Part shown: positions 1 through 7,324 of the stretch, in pieces
Layout of the letters: every line of letters starts with the position of its first letter
Position numbering within the stretch: position 1 is the stretch's first letter
Assembly: GCA_963734665.1 (NCBI GenBank)
Contig: CAVTIR010000007.1
Span: 632,012-696,011, forward strand
From: Trebonia sp963734665
Lineage (GTDB): Bacteria > Actinomycetota > Actinomycetes > Streptosporangiales > Streptosporangiaceae
Direction of reading: 5' to 3'
DNA length: 64,000 bases
The notes under the pieces: model-generated
Databases searched by the model: none
Seen by the model: only the letters and a program-made list of their open reading frames with translations
Told to the model about the DNA's origin: nothing
Translations under genes and position numbers: made by a program

Positions 1-291
1 GCCGCCACCCCGCTGTATGAGGAGCTGGCGCAGGGGGAGAGGTTTGGCTTCCGTGACGTGGAACCGGCTCGCGTTGGCCCGTTCCTGCTGCTGGCCGGCG
101 ACACCGCCGGCTACCGCGACCGGACGGCGACGATCCAGGTGACCAGCCTCTCCCCGGTGCTCGCCGCCCTCAAGTCAGCGGGCGGCAAGATCGTCGAGGG
201 ACCGGCTCCAGCGCCAAACGGCGCCAGGCTCATCGCCAGGCACCCGGACGGCGCGATCTTCGAGTACATCGAAACCGGCGAGCCCGGTTGA
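1..291 (+). CDS. VOC/glyoxalase-like protein, C-terminal fragment (5' end outside window)
   Basis: The reading frame is open from base 1 and ends at TGA 289-291, so the gene begins upstream of the window. The last part reads like the second half of a glyoxalase/bleomycin-resistance (VOC) module: a beta strand with VGPFLLLAGD, a helix with SPVLAALKSAGGKIVEGP, and the closing RHPDGAIFEYIE segment, where the final Glu usually serves as a metal ligand. A GTG at 58 could be misread as the start, but the residues before it (LYEELAQGERFGFRDVE) look coded and continue the fold. The enzyme substrate cannot be told. The family assignment is from memory of the fold. Confidence 0.6.
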   Translation, partial: AATPLYEELAQGERFGFRDVEPARVGPFLLLAGDTAGYRDRTATIQVTSLSPVLAALKSAGGKIVEGPAPAPNGARLIARHPDGAIFEYIETGEPG

Positions 292-577
292 AAGCCGCTG
301 TCCCGGTCTCCGCGCTTTGGTCTTAGCGCCACGCCATCGAGATCACGCGTCTTTCCTTTCACCACCGTGACCAGTCTCGATGCCGGGATTTCTGGACCAG
401 GTACAGAGCTTCCGTGAAACCCCCGAAATCAACTCGGTCAGCGCACGAAAATCCTCAGGTCAGGAACCTGGTTTCCCTCCACCGTCTGGATGAGCCCGGT
501 TGCCTGATACCCTGCCGACACGGTCCGCGTACTGCCCCGCAGAACCGCAGGTCGCAGGCACCGAAAACCGGTAGCCC
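292..577 (+). other. Gene-free stretch upstream of the CRISPR array (possible leader)
   Basis: No convincing coding sequence. The stretch lies on the 5' side of the repeats as oriented by their GAAAC end, which is where a CRISPR leader normally sits. It is not strikingly AT-rich, so leader function is inference only. Confidence 0.3.
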
Positions 578-834
578 TCGCAACGTCCCGCCCGACCCCA
601 AGGGCATAGAAACATGCCGAACGTCGTCTGCGTGATCCCCTCGTCCTCGAGGTACTGTCGCAACGCCCCGCCCGATCCCAAGGGCATAGAAACGCAAGTA
701 CTGCGCGAAGCGCTGCTATGCGGTGTAGCCAGGTCGCAACACCCTGCCCGACTCCAAGGGCATAGAAACTCAGACCTTCGGATGAGCATTAAGCAGAGTC
801 ACAAGTCCCCGCCCGACCCCAAGGGCATAGAAAC
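578..834 (+). CRISPR. Short CRISPR array, four degenerate 36-37 nt repeats, no cas genes in the window
   Basis: Four copies end in CCAAGGGCATAGAAAC at 578-613, 658-693, 734-769 and 799-834. The full unit starts GTCGCAAC and continues with a CCCCGCCCGACC core. The three spacers are 44, 40 and 29 nt and share no sequence. Copies differ from each other at a few positions, mostly in the 5' half; copy 4 has GTCACAAG instead of GTCGCAAC. The terminal GAAAC is typical of many CRISPR repeats and suggests transcription on the plus strand. The uneven spacers and mutated repeats suggest an old or orphan array. No cas gene is present within 64 kb downstream; upstream is unseen. Confidence 0.8.
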
Positions 835-961
835 TGATCCGGGAATCATTGTCGATGAGGCGTCCTGGATCACTTCCGGGGGGATGGTGGAGTTGTGCCT
901 TGGATAAGGTCTGGATCGAGGCGATCGACCCTGCCCGGCATGAGGACGCGCACGTATTGAC

Positions 962-2953
962 TCAGGCCGAGTATCGCTTGGGTTCCTGAACGTAAACGCG
1001 GCCGGCCGGCGTTTCCCACCGATGCCACCCTGGCTTCGGCTGGGTGACGTTCCAACCCTGGGATTGCTTGACTCGGTGGCAGGCGCGGCTGCGCGCGCCG
1101 GCGTTGCAGGTGCACGTCTTTCCGCCCTTGCCATAAGGCAGCCCGTGCTCGAAGTCCGATTCGCGGGCGTGGCGGTTGCAGGTTGGGAACGTGCAGGTTC
1201 CGTCGCGGACCTGGACCAGGTGGCGGAGCTTTTCGCTGGGCTGATAGCCGTGAGATTCGTACCTGTGATCGCACTCAAAAATGGGCACCGGGTCGAGTCG
1301 CACGGTGAATTGCCGGCCGCCGGGAAGGGCGAGTGTCCAGGTGCCGTAGCCGTCCGGCGGCCCGGGGCTCCCGCGTGGGGTGAACGCCCAGGGGCTAGCG
1401 TGGCTGCCTGGTCCGGTGGGGCTGCTGAGAGCAGTGGCGGGGACAGTCAGGTTCAGGCGGGCGGGCAGCCCGGCGGGGGAGTGACCGGGGGAGGCAGCCG
1501 CCTCAGATGACCGCGAGGCGCGGTCGGGACGGGCACAGCCATGCCAGATGGCGTAGCCTTCGGGGCTGGTGACGGTGACGCAGACCTCGGTACGCGGGCT
1601 GGCCGCCGCGGCGGCGGCAAGTTCGCGGGCCAGCGCCGGATCGAGGAGACCGAAGCCCTGGATCTCGCCGGGCCGTTCGGCCAGGCCGAGCAACGTCACG
1701 AGCGGGACGACCAGGTCTGCCGGGCGCCGATGCGCGAGGCCCGTCGGCGGGACGCCGGGCCGGGGACCAGGCCCGCCGGAACCAGGATCGCCGCCATCGC
1801 CGCCATCATCGGGCTCGTCATCGTCATCGTCATCGCCGTGCCCGTAGTGGCCGCGGTCGTGCACGTGGTCATCGCGGTCATCGGCGTCCCCGCCGCGACC
1901 GTGGAAACCGTCGTCGGCAGGATCGCCGCGGCCGTCGTCGGCCCTGGCCGCGCGTGCCTCGGCCCACGCCAGGTCCTCCGCTGCCTCGGCGGCCTCGTCC
2001 CGTGCCTTGGCGCATGCGATGCGGGCGTCGGCCGGAGTGCCGTTGAGCAGGTCAAGATAGGCCTGTGCCCGCAGCACGTCCATCGGGGTGTCGCCGAACG
2101 CGCCGGATTGCCTGTACTGCTCCGCGCGGGCGTTCACGCTCGCCATCGCGGCCAGCGCCTCATCCGGCGGCAGATCGCGGCCGGACAGGGCCGCAGTTCC
2201 GGCCTGCTCTCGCAGGAAGGTGACCCGCGCGTCCTTCAGCTGCGCCTGTTCCCGCCGCCGCGCGGCGAGCTCGGGGTCGACGGTGAGGGCGGCCTGCTCG
2301 GCCAGGCGCAGCACCTGGGTGTAGGTCTTGCCGGTCAGCTGGCCCAGGATCAGCGCCTCGGCGCTGGCCGCGTCGGCGTCGCTCAGGTACCTGAACGTCT
2401 CGGTGACGGCGCGGGCCTTCGCGGCGGTCAGCGTGCCGTCATCAAGCAGCGCGCCGGTGCCGGGCAGCCGCGCCTGCTGCTCCCAGGCCAGCCATGCGGT
2501 GGTCTCCGCCGACTGGGTCGAGCAGGCCAGCGCGACCGCGAGCTCATAACGCAGCGAGGGTGACCACGCCTCGGGTAGGTCGCCGTGACCGCTGCCGGGC
2601 GACGGGGCGCCGTCGCCGCGCATCAGCTCCCGGATCACGCCCAGCTTCGCTCCCGCAGCCCACGACTCGAGTGCCGCCCACGTCCGCAGCAGCCCTATGA
2701 GCTCGTTGTCGGTCGCTCCCGGGCACCGCCGCCCCGGCCCGGACAGCTCATCGGCGAGCAGCGCCAGCCGCCCCGACGGCACCGGAGCTGCCTGCGAGCC
2801 GTCTCCTGCGAACAGGCCCAGCCGGGGATCACGCGCGGGCGGCGCGCCGCCGGGCAGCCCCGGACCGCGGTCAGGGCCCGAACCCGTCCCGCCGCCTGGT
2901 CCCGGCTGCCATCCCATCGCGATCTCCGTACTCCATCCCGCACGGCCCTGCAC
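962..2953 (-). CDS. DUF222 / HNH endonuclease domain protein (13E12-repeat type)
   Basis: 663 residues from a GTG start; an in-frame ATG twelve codons later (2915-2917) is an alternative. The N-terminal two thirds have the Ala/Leu-rich helical character of DUF222 (ALLDDGTLTAAKARAVTETF). Residues about 340-385 are an Asp/His/Gly-rich low-complexity linker. The C-terminus (about 575-640) is an HNH nuclease module: paired Cys in CTFPTCNRHA, then FEHGLPYGKGGKTCTCN and ACHRVKQ. This family is multicopy in actinobacteria and resembles the REP13E12 proteins of mycobacteria. Its role is unclear, with mobile-element association often suggested. It stands alone, between the CRISPR array and a broken gene. 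Confidence 0.8.
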   Translation of the reverse strand: MQGRAGWSTEIAMGWQPGPGGGTGSGPDRGPGLPGGAPPARDPRLGLFAGDGSQAAPVPSGRLALLADELSGPGRRCPGATDNELIGLLRTWAALESWAAGAKLGVIRELMRGDGAPSPGSGHGDLPEAWSPSLRYELAVALACSTQSAETTAWLAWEQQARLPGTGALLDDGTLTAAKARAVTETFRYLSDADAASAEALILGQLTGKTYTQVLRLAEQAALTVDPELAARRREQAQLKDARVTFLREQAGTAALSGRDLPPDEALAAMASVNARAEQYRQSGAFGDTPMDVLRAQAYLDLLNGTPADARIACAKARDEAAEAAEDLAWAEARAARADDGRGDPADDGFHGRGGDADDRDDHVHDRGHYGHGDDDDDDEPDDGGDGGDPGSGGPGPRPGVPPTGLAHRRPADLVVPLVTLLGLAERPGEIQGFGLLDPALARELAAAAAASPRTEVCVTVTSPEGYAIWHGCARPDRASRSSEAAASPGHSPAGLPARLNLTVPATALSSPTGPGSHASPWAFTPRGSPGPPDGYGTWTLALPGGRQFTVRLDPVPIFECDHRYESHGYQPSEKLRHLVQVRDGTCTFPTCNRHARESDFEHGLPYGKGGKTCTCNAGARSRACHRVKQSQGWNVTQPKPGWHRWETPAGRVYVQEPKRYSA

Positions 2954-3050
2954 CCATCCGCCGGATACTCAGCCACGCATTGCGGAGCGTCAGTGCTGAA
3001 CCAGACACAAGCCCGCACCCACACGACGGCGGCCACCGTCGGCGGGGTGT

Positions 3051-3426
3051 GTGAGGTATGCCGCCACCCGGAGACGGCTCGCGCTGCCGGCCATCCTGCC
3101 CGACGGCGTACTCGACCGGGAGTTCCCGCTGCCGGAGTTCAAGCGTCCTGATGTACCCGGCCCGGCAGGCGATCGGCTTCCACTTCGTGGACTACGTGGT
3201 CCACTCATGAGACGTCGCCAAGACCCTTGGCCTCCCGGTGGACTTTGACCCGGCGCTTCTCGACGCGGCACACACCGTGGCGCGGGCTGTGCCCGGCGGC
3301 GAGGCCAGGATCGAGCCCGGAGCCGCGTTCGCGCCGAGCGTCGCATGGTCAGGCGACGCTCGCCTTGACCAGATCGTGGCGGTCCTCGGCCGCTCGCCGG
3401 CCTGGCATCCCCAGGCAGCGGCCTAA
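3051..3426 (+). pseudogene. Broken TIGR03086-type (mycothiol-dependent/DinB-like metal-binding) protein, C-terminal relic
   Basis: Two frames carry one protein. Frame 3 from about 3051 reads LPAILPDGVLDREFPLPEF; the sense then moves to frame 1 (ARQAIGFHFVDYVVHS) near 3150-3165, so a frameshift is present. In frame 1 a TGA at 3208-3210 sits where the family has Trp (VHSWDVAKTLG), and the rest, DFDPALLDAAHTVARAVPG to AVLGRSPAWHP, ends at 3426. This C-terminal pattern is typical of TIGR03086 family metal-binding proteins related to maleylpyruvate isomerase/DinB. The N-terminal domain is missing. Family assignment is from memory; the two lesions are seen directly. Confidence 0.7.
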
Positions 3427-3499
3427 GTGCCCGGCCCAAGCCTCAGCACAGGTGACCCGCGGCGCCGACGAAAGATCCCGTCCCCTATGGTGGTGGGTC

Positions 3500-4498
3500 A
3501 TGCGATTCGGACTTTTTGTGCCACAGGGATGGCGGCTAGACCTAGCAGGTATCGACACCAAAGACCACTGGGCGACCATGTTGGGCATCGCCCAGGTTGC
3601 CGACGCCGAAGACGGCCCCTTCGAGTCGATCTGGGTCTTCGACCACTTCCACACCGTGCCGGTGCCGACGCAGGAGGCGACCCACGAGGCGTGGACGCTG
3701 ATGGCCGCGTTCGCCGCCACCACCAGCCGGGTAAGGCTCGGCCAGATGTGCACCTGCATGGCCTACCGCAACCCCGCCTACCTGGCGAAGGTCGCGGCGA
3801 CGGTGGACGTGATCTCCGGCGGCCGGGCCGAGATGGGCATCGGGGCCGGCTGGTACGAGCACGAGTGGCGCGCCTACGGCTACGGCTTCCCGAAGGCGGG
3901 CGACCGTCTCGGCATGCTCGAAGAGGGCGTCGAGATCATGCACCAGGCCTGGACGACGGGCACGGCCACGCTCGACGGCAAGCACTACCAGGTCAACGGT
4001 GCGATCTGCCAGCCGCTGCCGCTCCAGGACGGCGGCGTGCCGCTGTGGATCGCCGGCGGCGGGGAGAAGAAGACCCTGCGGATCGCCGCCAAGTACGCCA
4101 GCTACACCAACTTCGACGGCACCCCGGAAGGCTTCACCCGCAAGTCGGAGATCCTCGCCGAGCACTGCCGTGAGCTCGGCACGGACTACGCGGCGATCAC
4201 CCGGTCCGCGAACTACAACGTGATCCTCGCCGAGACGGAAAAAGAGGTACAGGACCGCATCGCCTGGCTCAAGGACCACATGCTTCGCTGCGGTGTCCCC
4301 GAGAACATCACGGAAGACCGGGTCAACGACTTCGCGAACGGCCTCCTCGTCGGTACCCCCGAGCAGTTGGTCGAGCGCCTCACCCAGGTCAACGGCCTCG
4401 GCATGACCTACGCGATCCTCAACTTCGCCGAGGTCGCCTACGACCGCACCGCCCTCACCCTCTTCACGGAAAAGGTGGCCCCCGCCCTCACTGCCTGA
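3500..4498 (+). CDS. LLM class (F420-dependent type) oxidoreductase
   Basis: 332 residues. The frame is open further upstream, but ATG 3500 directly precedes the family's first beta strand (MRFGLFVPQG), so I start there. Luciferase-like TIM barrel signatures follow: FESIWVFDHFH, RVRLGQMCTCMAYRNPAYLAKVAATVD-type strand and helix, GRAEMGIGAGWYEHEW, FPKAGDRLGMLEEGVEIM, and the C-terminal GTPEQLVERLTQVNGLGM. This is the actinobacterial F420-dependent subgroup, though cofactor (F420 or FMN) and substrate cannot be read from sequence. The gene stands alone and converges on a MerR gene across a perfect hairpin. A relic of a second copy's last 16 codons lies at 5801-5851. Confidence 0.85.
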   Translation: MRFGLFVPQGWRLDLAGIDTKDHWATMLGIAQVADAEDGPFESIWVFDHFHTVPVPTQEATHEAWTLMAAFAATTSRVRLGQMCTCMAYRNPAYLAKVAATVDVISGGRAEMGIGAGWYEHEWRAYGYGFPKAGDRLGMLEEGVEIMHQAWTTGTATLDGKHYQVNGAICQPLPLQDGGVPLWIAGGGEKKTLRIAAKYASYTNFDGTPEGFTRKSEILAEHCRELGTDYAAITRSANYNVILAETEKEVQDRIAWLKDHMLRCGVPENITEDRVNDFANGLLVGTPEQLVERLTQVNGLGMTYAILNFAEVAYDRTALTLFTEKVAPALTA

Positions 4499-4514
4499 AA
4501 TCAGGTTTTCGACC

Positions 4515-4563
4515 TTAGTGCCGAGAGTCCGGCCCCAAATTGGGGCCGGACTCTCGGCACTAA
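4515..4563. terminator. 24-bp perfect hairpin between convergent genes
   Basis: Arms of 24 bp (beginning TTAGTGCCGAGAG, ending CTCTCGGCACTAA) are perfectly complementary around a single A. The position between the convergent LLM and MerR genes suggests a bidirectional terminator. The arm length and perfection are unusual. Confidence 0.7.
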
Positions 4564-4688
4564 TGAAATCGGCGGAGCAAACGAACTGAACGAGGGAAGC
4601 CCGCGACGCGCCGGCTAGCCCGGGAAGGGGAACGGGCCGGCGGCGTGGAACACGCGTGAAGCTCTTCGACGGGACGAGGTGAATCGGC

Positions 4689-5597
4689 TCAGCCGTGCGC
4701 GCCCAGTGCGCCGATCAGCCACCGGAAGGCGGGGACCATGGGCGTGAACGGCGGGCGGCCGTTGAGGATGCCGACGAGCTGCCAGTACCTCTCCACCCGT
4801 TCGTCGGTGAAGGTCTCCAGCTGGGCAAGGAGGCGCTCGCGCTCGGGACCTGGCGTGCTTGGCGGCACGACCTGGTCGAGTACCTTCCGGCCGGCGTCCG
4901 AGCCCGGATCGACGCCGTCCGCGACGGCCCGTCCCAGCTGCTCGGTGACAACGCGGTAGTCGGTGCCTTCCGGCAACTCCTGCGCGGTCCCGCCGGCGAG
5001 GACCATCTCCCGAACGCGTCGCTCGAACCCTTCGTCGCTTACCAGCTCAGCCAGCTCGATCCAGGCATCCACCTGCTCAGGTGCCGGGTCGTCGGGCAGT
5101 TCGGCGGGCAGGGCGCGCATGCCCCGCGCGATGCTCATCGCCGGGTCGTCCGGTCCCGTTCCCGCGAACGTGCGGTCCACGAACTCGTCGATGATCTGCT
5201 GCCGCTCCTGCGCAGACAGCCTGGCCAGGTCGTTCATCTGTCTTGCCTCCTCAATGTCGCTGCCCCGGGCGGCAAGCACGCGCAGTACGGCCCGACGCAG
5301 CCGCAGCACGCGGATCTGCGCGTCAAGCGCCGACACGTGCACGCTGGCGAGCTCGGCCACACTGTTGCCGCCCTCGAGCGCCTGACGGATGTCATCAAGT
5401 CCCAGGCCGAGGTCGCGCAGGGTGCGGACCAGGGCGAGGCGGGCTATCGCGGCGGCGTTATAGCGGCGGTACCCGCCCGCCGACCTCATCGTCGGCGGCA
5501 GGACCCCGCTGTCACACCAGAACCGGATCGTCCTGACTGGCACGCCGACCCTGCGGGCGGCCTGCCCGATGGTGTACAGCTCCGCTGACTCGCTCAC
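4689..5597 (-). CDS. MerR family transcriptional regulator
   Basis: 302 residues from GTG 5597. The frame extends upstream to 5645, but that part overlaps the promoter, and the -10 hexamer lies seven bases before this GTG, so a leaderless start fits best. The N-terminal winged helix reads YTIGQAARRVGVPVRTIRFWCDSGVLPP followed by GGYRRYNAAAIARLALVRTLRDLGLGLDDIRQAL, the standard MerR DNA-binding domain and linker helix. The C-terminal 170 residues are helical and acidic with no recognised ligand motif, so the inducer is unknown. It is probably autoregulated through the dyad at 5612-5632. No obvious target gene is adjacent; upstream lies decayed sequence. Confidence 0.85.
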   Translation of the reverse strand: MSESAELYTIGQAARRVGVPVRTIRFWCDSGVLPPTMRSAGGYRRYNAAAIARLALVRTLRDLGLGLDDIRQALEGGNSVAELASVHVSALDAQIRVLRLRRAVLRVLAARGSDIEEARQMNDLARLSAQERQQIIDEFVDRTFAGTGPDDPAMSIARGMRALPAELPDDPAPEQVDAWIELAELVSDEGFERRVREMVLAGGTAQELPEGTDYRVVTEQLGRAVADGVDPGSDAGRKVLDQVVPPSTPGPERERLLAQLETFTDERVERYWQLVGILNGRPPFTPMVPAFRWLIGALGAHG

Positions 5598-5604
5598 GCC
5601 AACG

Positions 5605-5635
5605 ACTGTGCACCTTCCAGCCGCTGGAAGGTCAA
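5605..5635 (-). promoter_or_regulatory. MerR-type promoter with over-long spacer and dyad
   Basis: Read on the minus strand: -35 TTGACC (5630-5635), a 19-bp spacer, and -10 CACAGT (5605-5610). A 10-bp perfect inverted repeat (ACCTTCCAGC and GCTGGAAGGT around one base, 5612-5632) fills the spacer. A 19-bp spacer with an intervening dyad is the known MerR-activator architecture. It supports autoregulation and a leaderless GTG at 5597. Confidence 0.75.
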
Positions 5636-5730
5636 GCCGTTTCATGATGAGGCCGAGCTCTCAGGTGGGGTCCCTTGGGATCGTTCGGGATGAATGAAAC
5701 TCCAGCCCGAGCGAGCCCGCAGTCGTCCCG

Positions 5731-5778
5731 CTAGCCCCAGCCCTAGCCCTAGCCCTAGCCCTAGCCCCAGCCCTAGCC
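5731..5778. repeat. Eight tandem hexamers CTAGCC
   Basis: 48 bp consisting of CTAGCC with two CCAGCC variants (units 2 and 7). It lies between the MerR promoter and decayed transporter DNA. No coding role is supported. Confidence 0.9.
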
Positions 5779-5800
5779 GCGTCAGGTCGTCCGACGGGCC

Positions 5801-5851
5801 GAGACCGCCCTCAACCTCTTCACGGAAAAGATGGCCCCCGTCCTTACCTGA
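5801..5851 (+). pseudogene. 16-codon C-terminal relic of a second LLM oxidoreductase
   Basis: The codons ETALNLFTEKMAPVLT plus TGA (5849-5851) match the last codons of the LLM gene ending at 4498 (TALTLFTEKVAPALTA), with clear nucleotide identity too. Nothing upstream continues the match. The stop overlaps the stop of the antisense permease relic. It marks loss or rearrangement of an LLM paralogue. Confidence 0.75.
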
Positions 5852-6858
5852 CCGCGCCGATCGTCAGGCCCTCGACGACCTTGCGCTGGGCGAACATGGC
5901 GACGATCAGCACCGGGATGACGGCGATGAGCCAGCCGGCCATCAGCAGGTTGTAGGCGATGCCCGTAATCTGCCCCCTGGAACACCGTCAGCCCCTGGGA
6001 GATCATCATCAGGTGCTCGCTGCTGGTGACGACGAGCGGGAAGAGGAAGTTGTTCCAGTTCTGCAGGAACGCGATCACGGTGAACGCGGCGGTCATCGGC
6101 TGCGCCAGCGGCCGGTAGACGGTCCAGAAGATCCGCCACTCCGACGCGCCGTCGATCCGCGCGGCCTCGCCGAGTTCTATCGGGGCGGAGAGGAAGAACT
6201 GCCTGAACAGGAAGTAGCCGAGCGCGGAGGCGATGTTCGGTACGAGGAGCCCCTGCCACGTGTTGATCCAGCCAACGTCGGCGAGCAGTTGCACGACCGG
6301 CACGATCACCACCGTGAACGGGATCATCAGCCCGCTCATCACCAGGTAGAACAGCACCCGCTTGCCGGGGAAATCGAACATCGCGAACGCGTAGCCGGCC
6401 AGCATCCCGGTGGCGATCTGCCCGACGGTCGTCACGCCGCCGAAGATCGCGGTGTTGAGAAAGAAGATCCCGAACGGTGCAGCGTTCCACGCGGTCGCGA
6501 TATTGCCCCACTGGGGGTGGAGGGGCAGCAGGGAGGCGTTCGGGTCGATGATCTCGCTCTGCGTCTTCAGGGCCGCCGCGATCATCCACAGCAGCGGAAA
6601 CGCCACGATCAGCACCGATATCGTCACGAGGAAGTAGATCGTGATCTTTGCCGGCAACCGCATTCCGATCACGTTCTGCTGTCCTCCTCGCCTCCGGGCG
6701 CTCGGGATCCTTGTCCTTCCCTCGTCGCTCCCTTCTCGTTTCCCGGTCGTCACGCCTCTGTCCTGGACGCAGGCGTGCCGTTCGGCTCGCGGGGGAGCCT
6801 CCGTTCTTCGGTTGTCGCTCCTGCGCCCAGACAGGGGCGCGCGCTTCGGCTCGCTCAT
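5844..6858 (-). pseudogene. Carbohydrate ABC transporter permease (MalG-like), frameshifted
   Basis: From ATG 6858, which overlaps the preceding permease stop as ATGA, or from GTG 6672 behind a GGAGG site, the frame codes a MalG-type inner membrane permease. Signatures are ALKTQSEI, NTAIFGG, the EAA loop ELGEAARIDGASEWRIFWTVYRPLAQP, and FLQNWNNFLFPLVV. After GLTVFQGADYG the frame breaks near 5962 by an extra G. The true C-terminus (IAYNLLMAGWLIAVIPVLIV, then RKVVEGLTIGAV) continues in another frame to TAA 5844-5846. One extra base could be a sequencing error, but the neighbouring permease is also truncated, so decay is likelier. The long basic N-terminal extension is unusual. Confidence 0.8.
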
Positions 6859-7199
6859 GCCGCCGCCCGTGCCGACCGGCTGACGAGGGTGATCTGGATG
6901 ATCGTGACGATGAGGGAGATGACGAACAGGATCACTGACATTGCGTCCGCCAGCCCGATCGAGCCGCCCGCCCCGAGGCCGAACGCCTCCTGGTACACGT
7001 AGTAGAGCGCCGTCTGCGTCGCCCCCTGTGGCCCGCCGTCGGTGAGGATGTAGATCTGGGTGAAGGTCTGCAGCCCGAACAGGGTCGCGATGACCATCAG
7101 CAGCGCGCTCTGGTGCCGCAGCAGCGGCCAGCGGACGTAGCGGAGCCGCTGCCAGGCACCGGCGCCGTCGATGCTGGCGGCCTCCGCGTAACTTGTCAT
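6855..7199 (-). pseudogene. Carbohydrate ABC transporter permease (MalF-like), C-terminal third only
   Basis: Only the EAA loop onward remains: SYAEAASIDGAGAWQRLRYVRWPLL, then a membrane segment, TQIYILTDGGPQGATQTALYYVYQEAF, and the last helix. An intact MalF-type permease is about 300 residues with six membrane helices, so about two thirds is missing. The frame stays open upstream toward 7290 but does not read like permease. The stop overlaps the next permease ATG. No binding protein is nearby. With 5844-6858 this is the remnant of a sugar importer, divergent from a PfkB kinase that may have served the same sugar. Confidence 0.75.
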
Positions 7200-7271
7200 G
7201 GGTGCCGCGTGGTCCTTGCGGACCAGGTTGGTCCACAGGGTCAGCGCGGCGACCCCTGCTGGGCTGCCGAA

Positions 7272-7304
7272 AGCTACTAAATCAGTAGGATAAGTAGCTA
7301 GAAT
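7272..7304. promoter_or_regulatory. Operator/promoter of the PfkB gene
   Basis: Nested inverted repeats: AGCTACT (7272-7278) with AGTAGCT (7293-7299), and inside them CTACT-5-AGTAG (7274-7288). TAGAAT at 7299-7304 is a -10-like hexamer. The site lies between the divergent transporter relic and the kinase, as expected for a sugar-responsive repressor. The binding factor is unknown. Confidence 0.5.
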
Positions 7305-7324
7305 GTGACCCCCGAGGAGGGGTG

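Noticed and set aside
551..577. A fifth, upstream CRISPR repeat (GTCGCAGGCACCGAAAAC)
   Set aside because: Only the ends resemble the repeat; the central CCCGCCCGACC core and the right length are missing.
1022..2563. Long plus-strand open frames opposite the HNH gene
   Set aside because: GC-rich antisense shadows of 962-2953; no domain, no ribosome site, and amino acid composition is Arg/Ala/Gly-biased.
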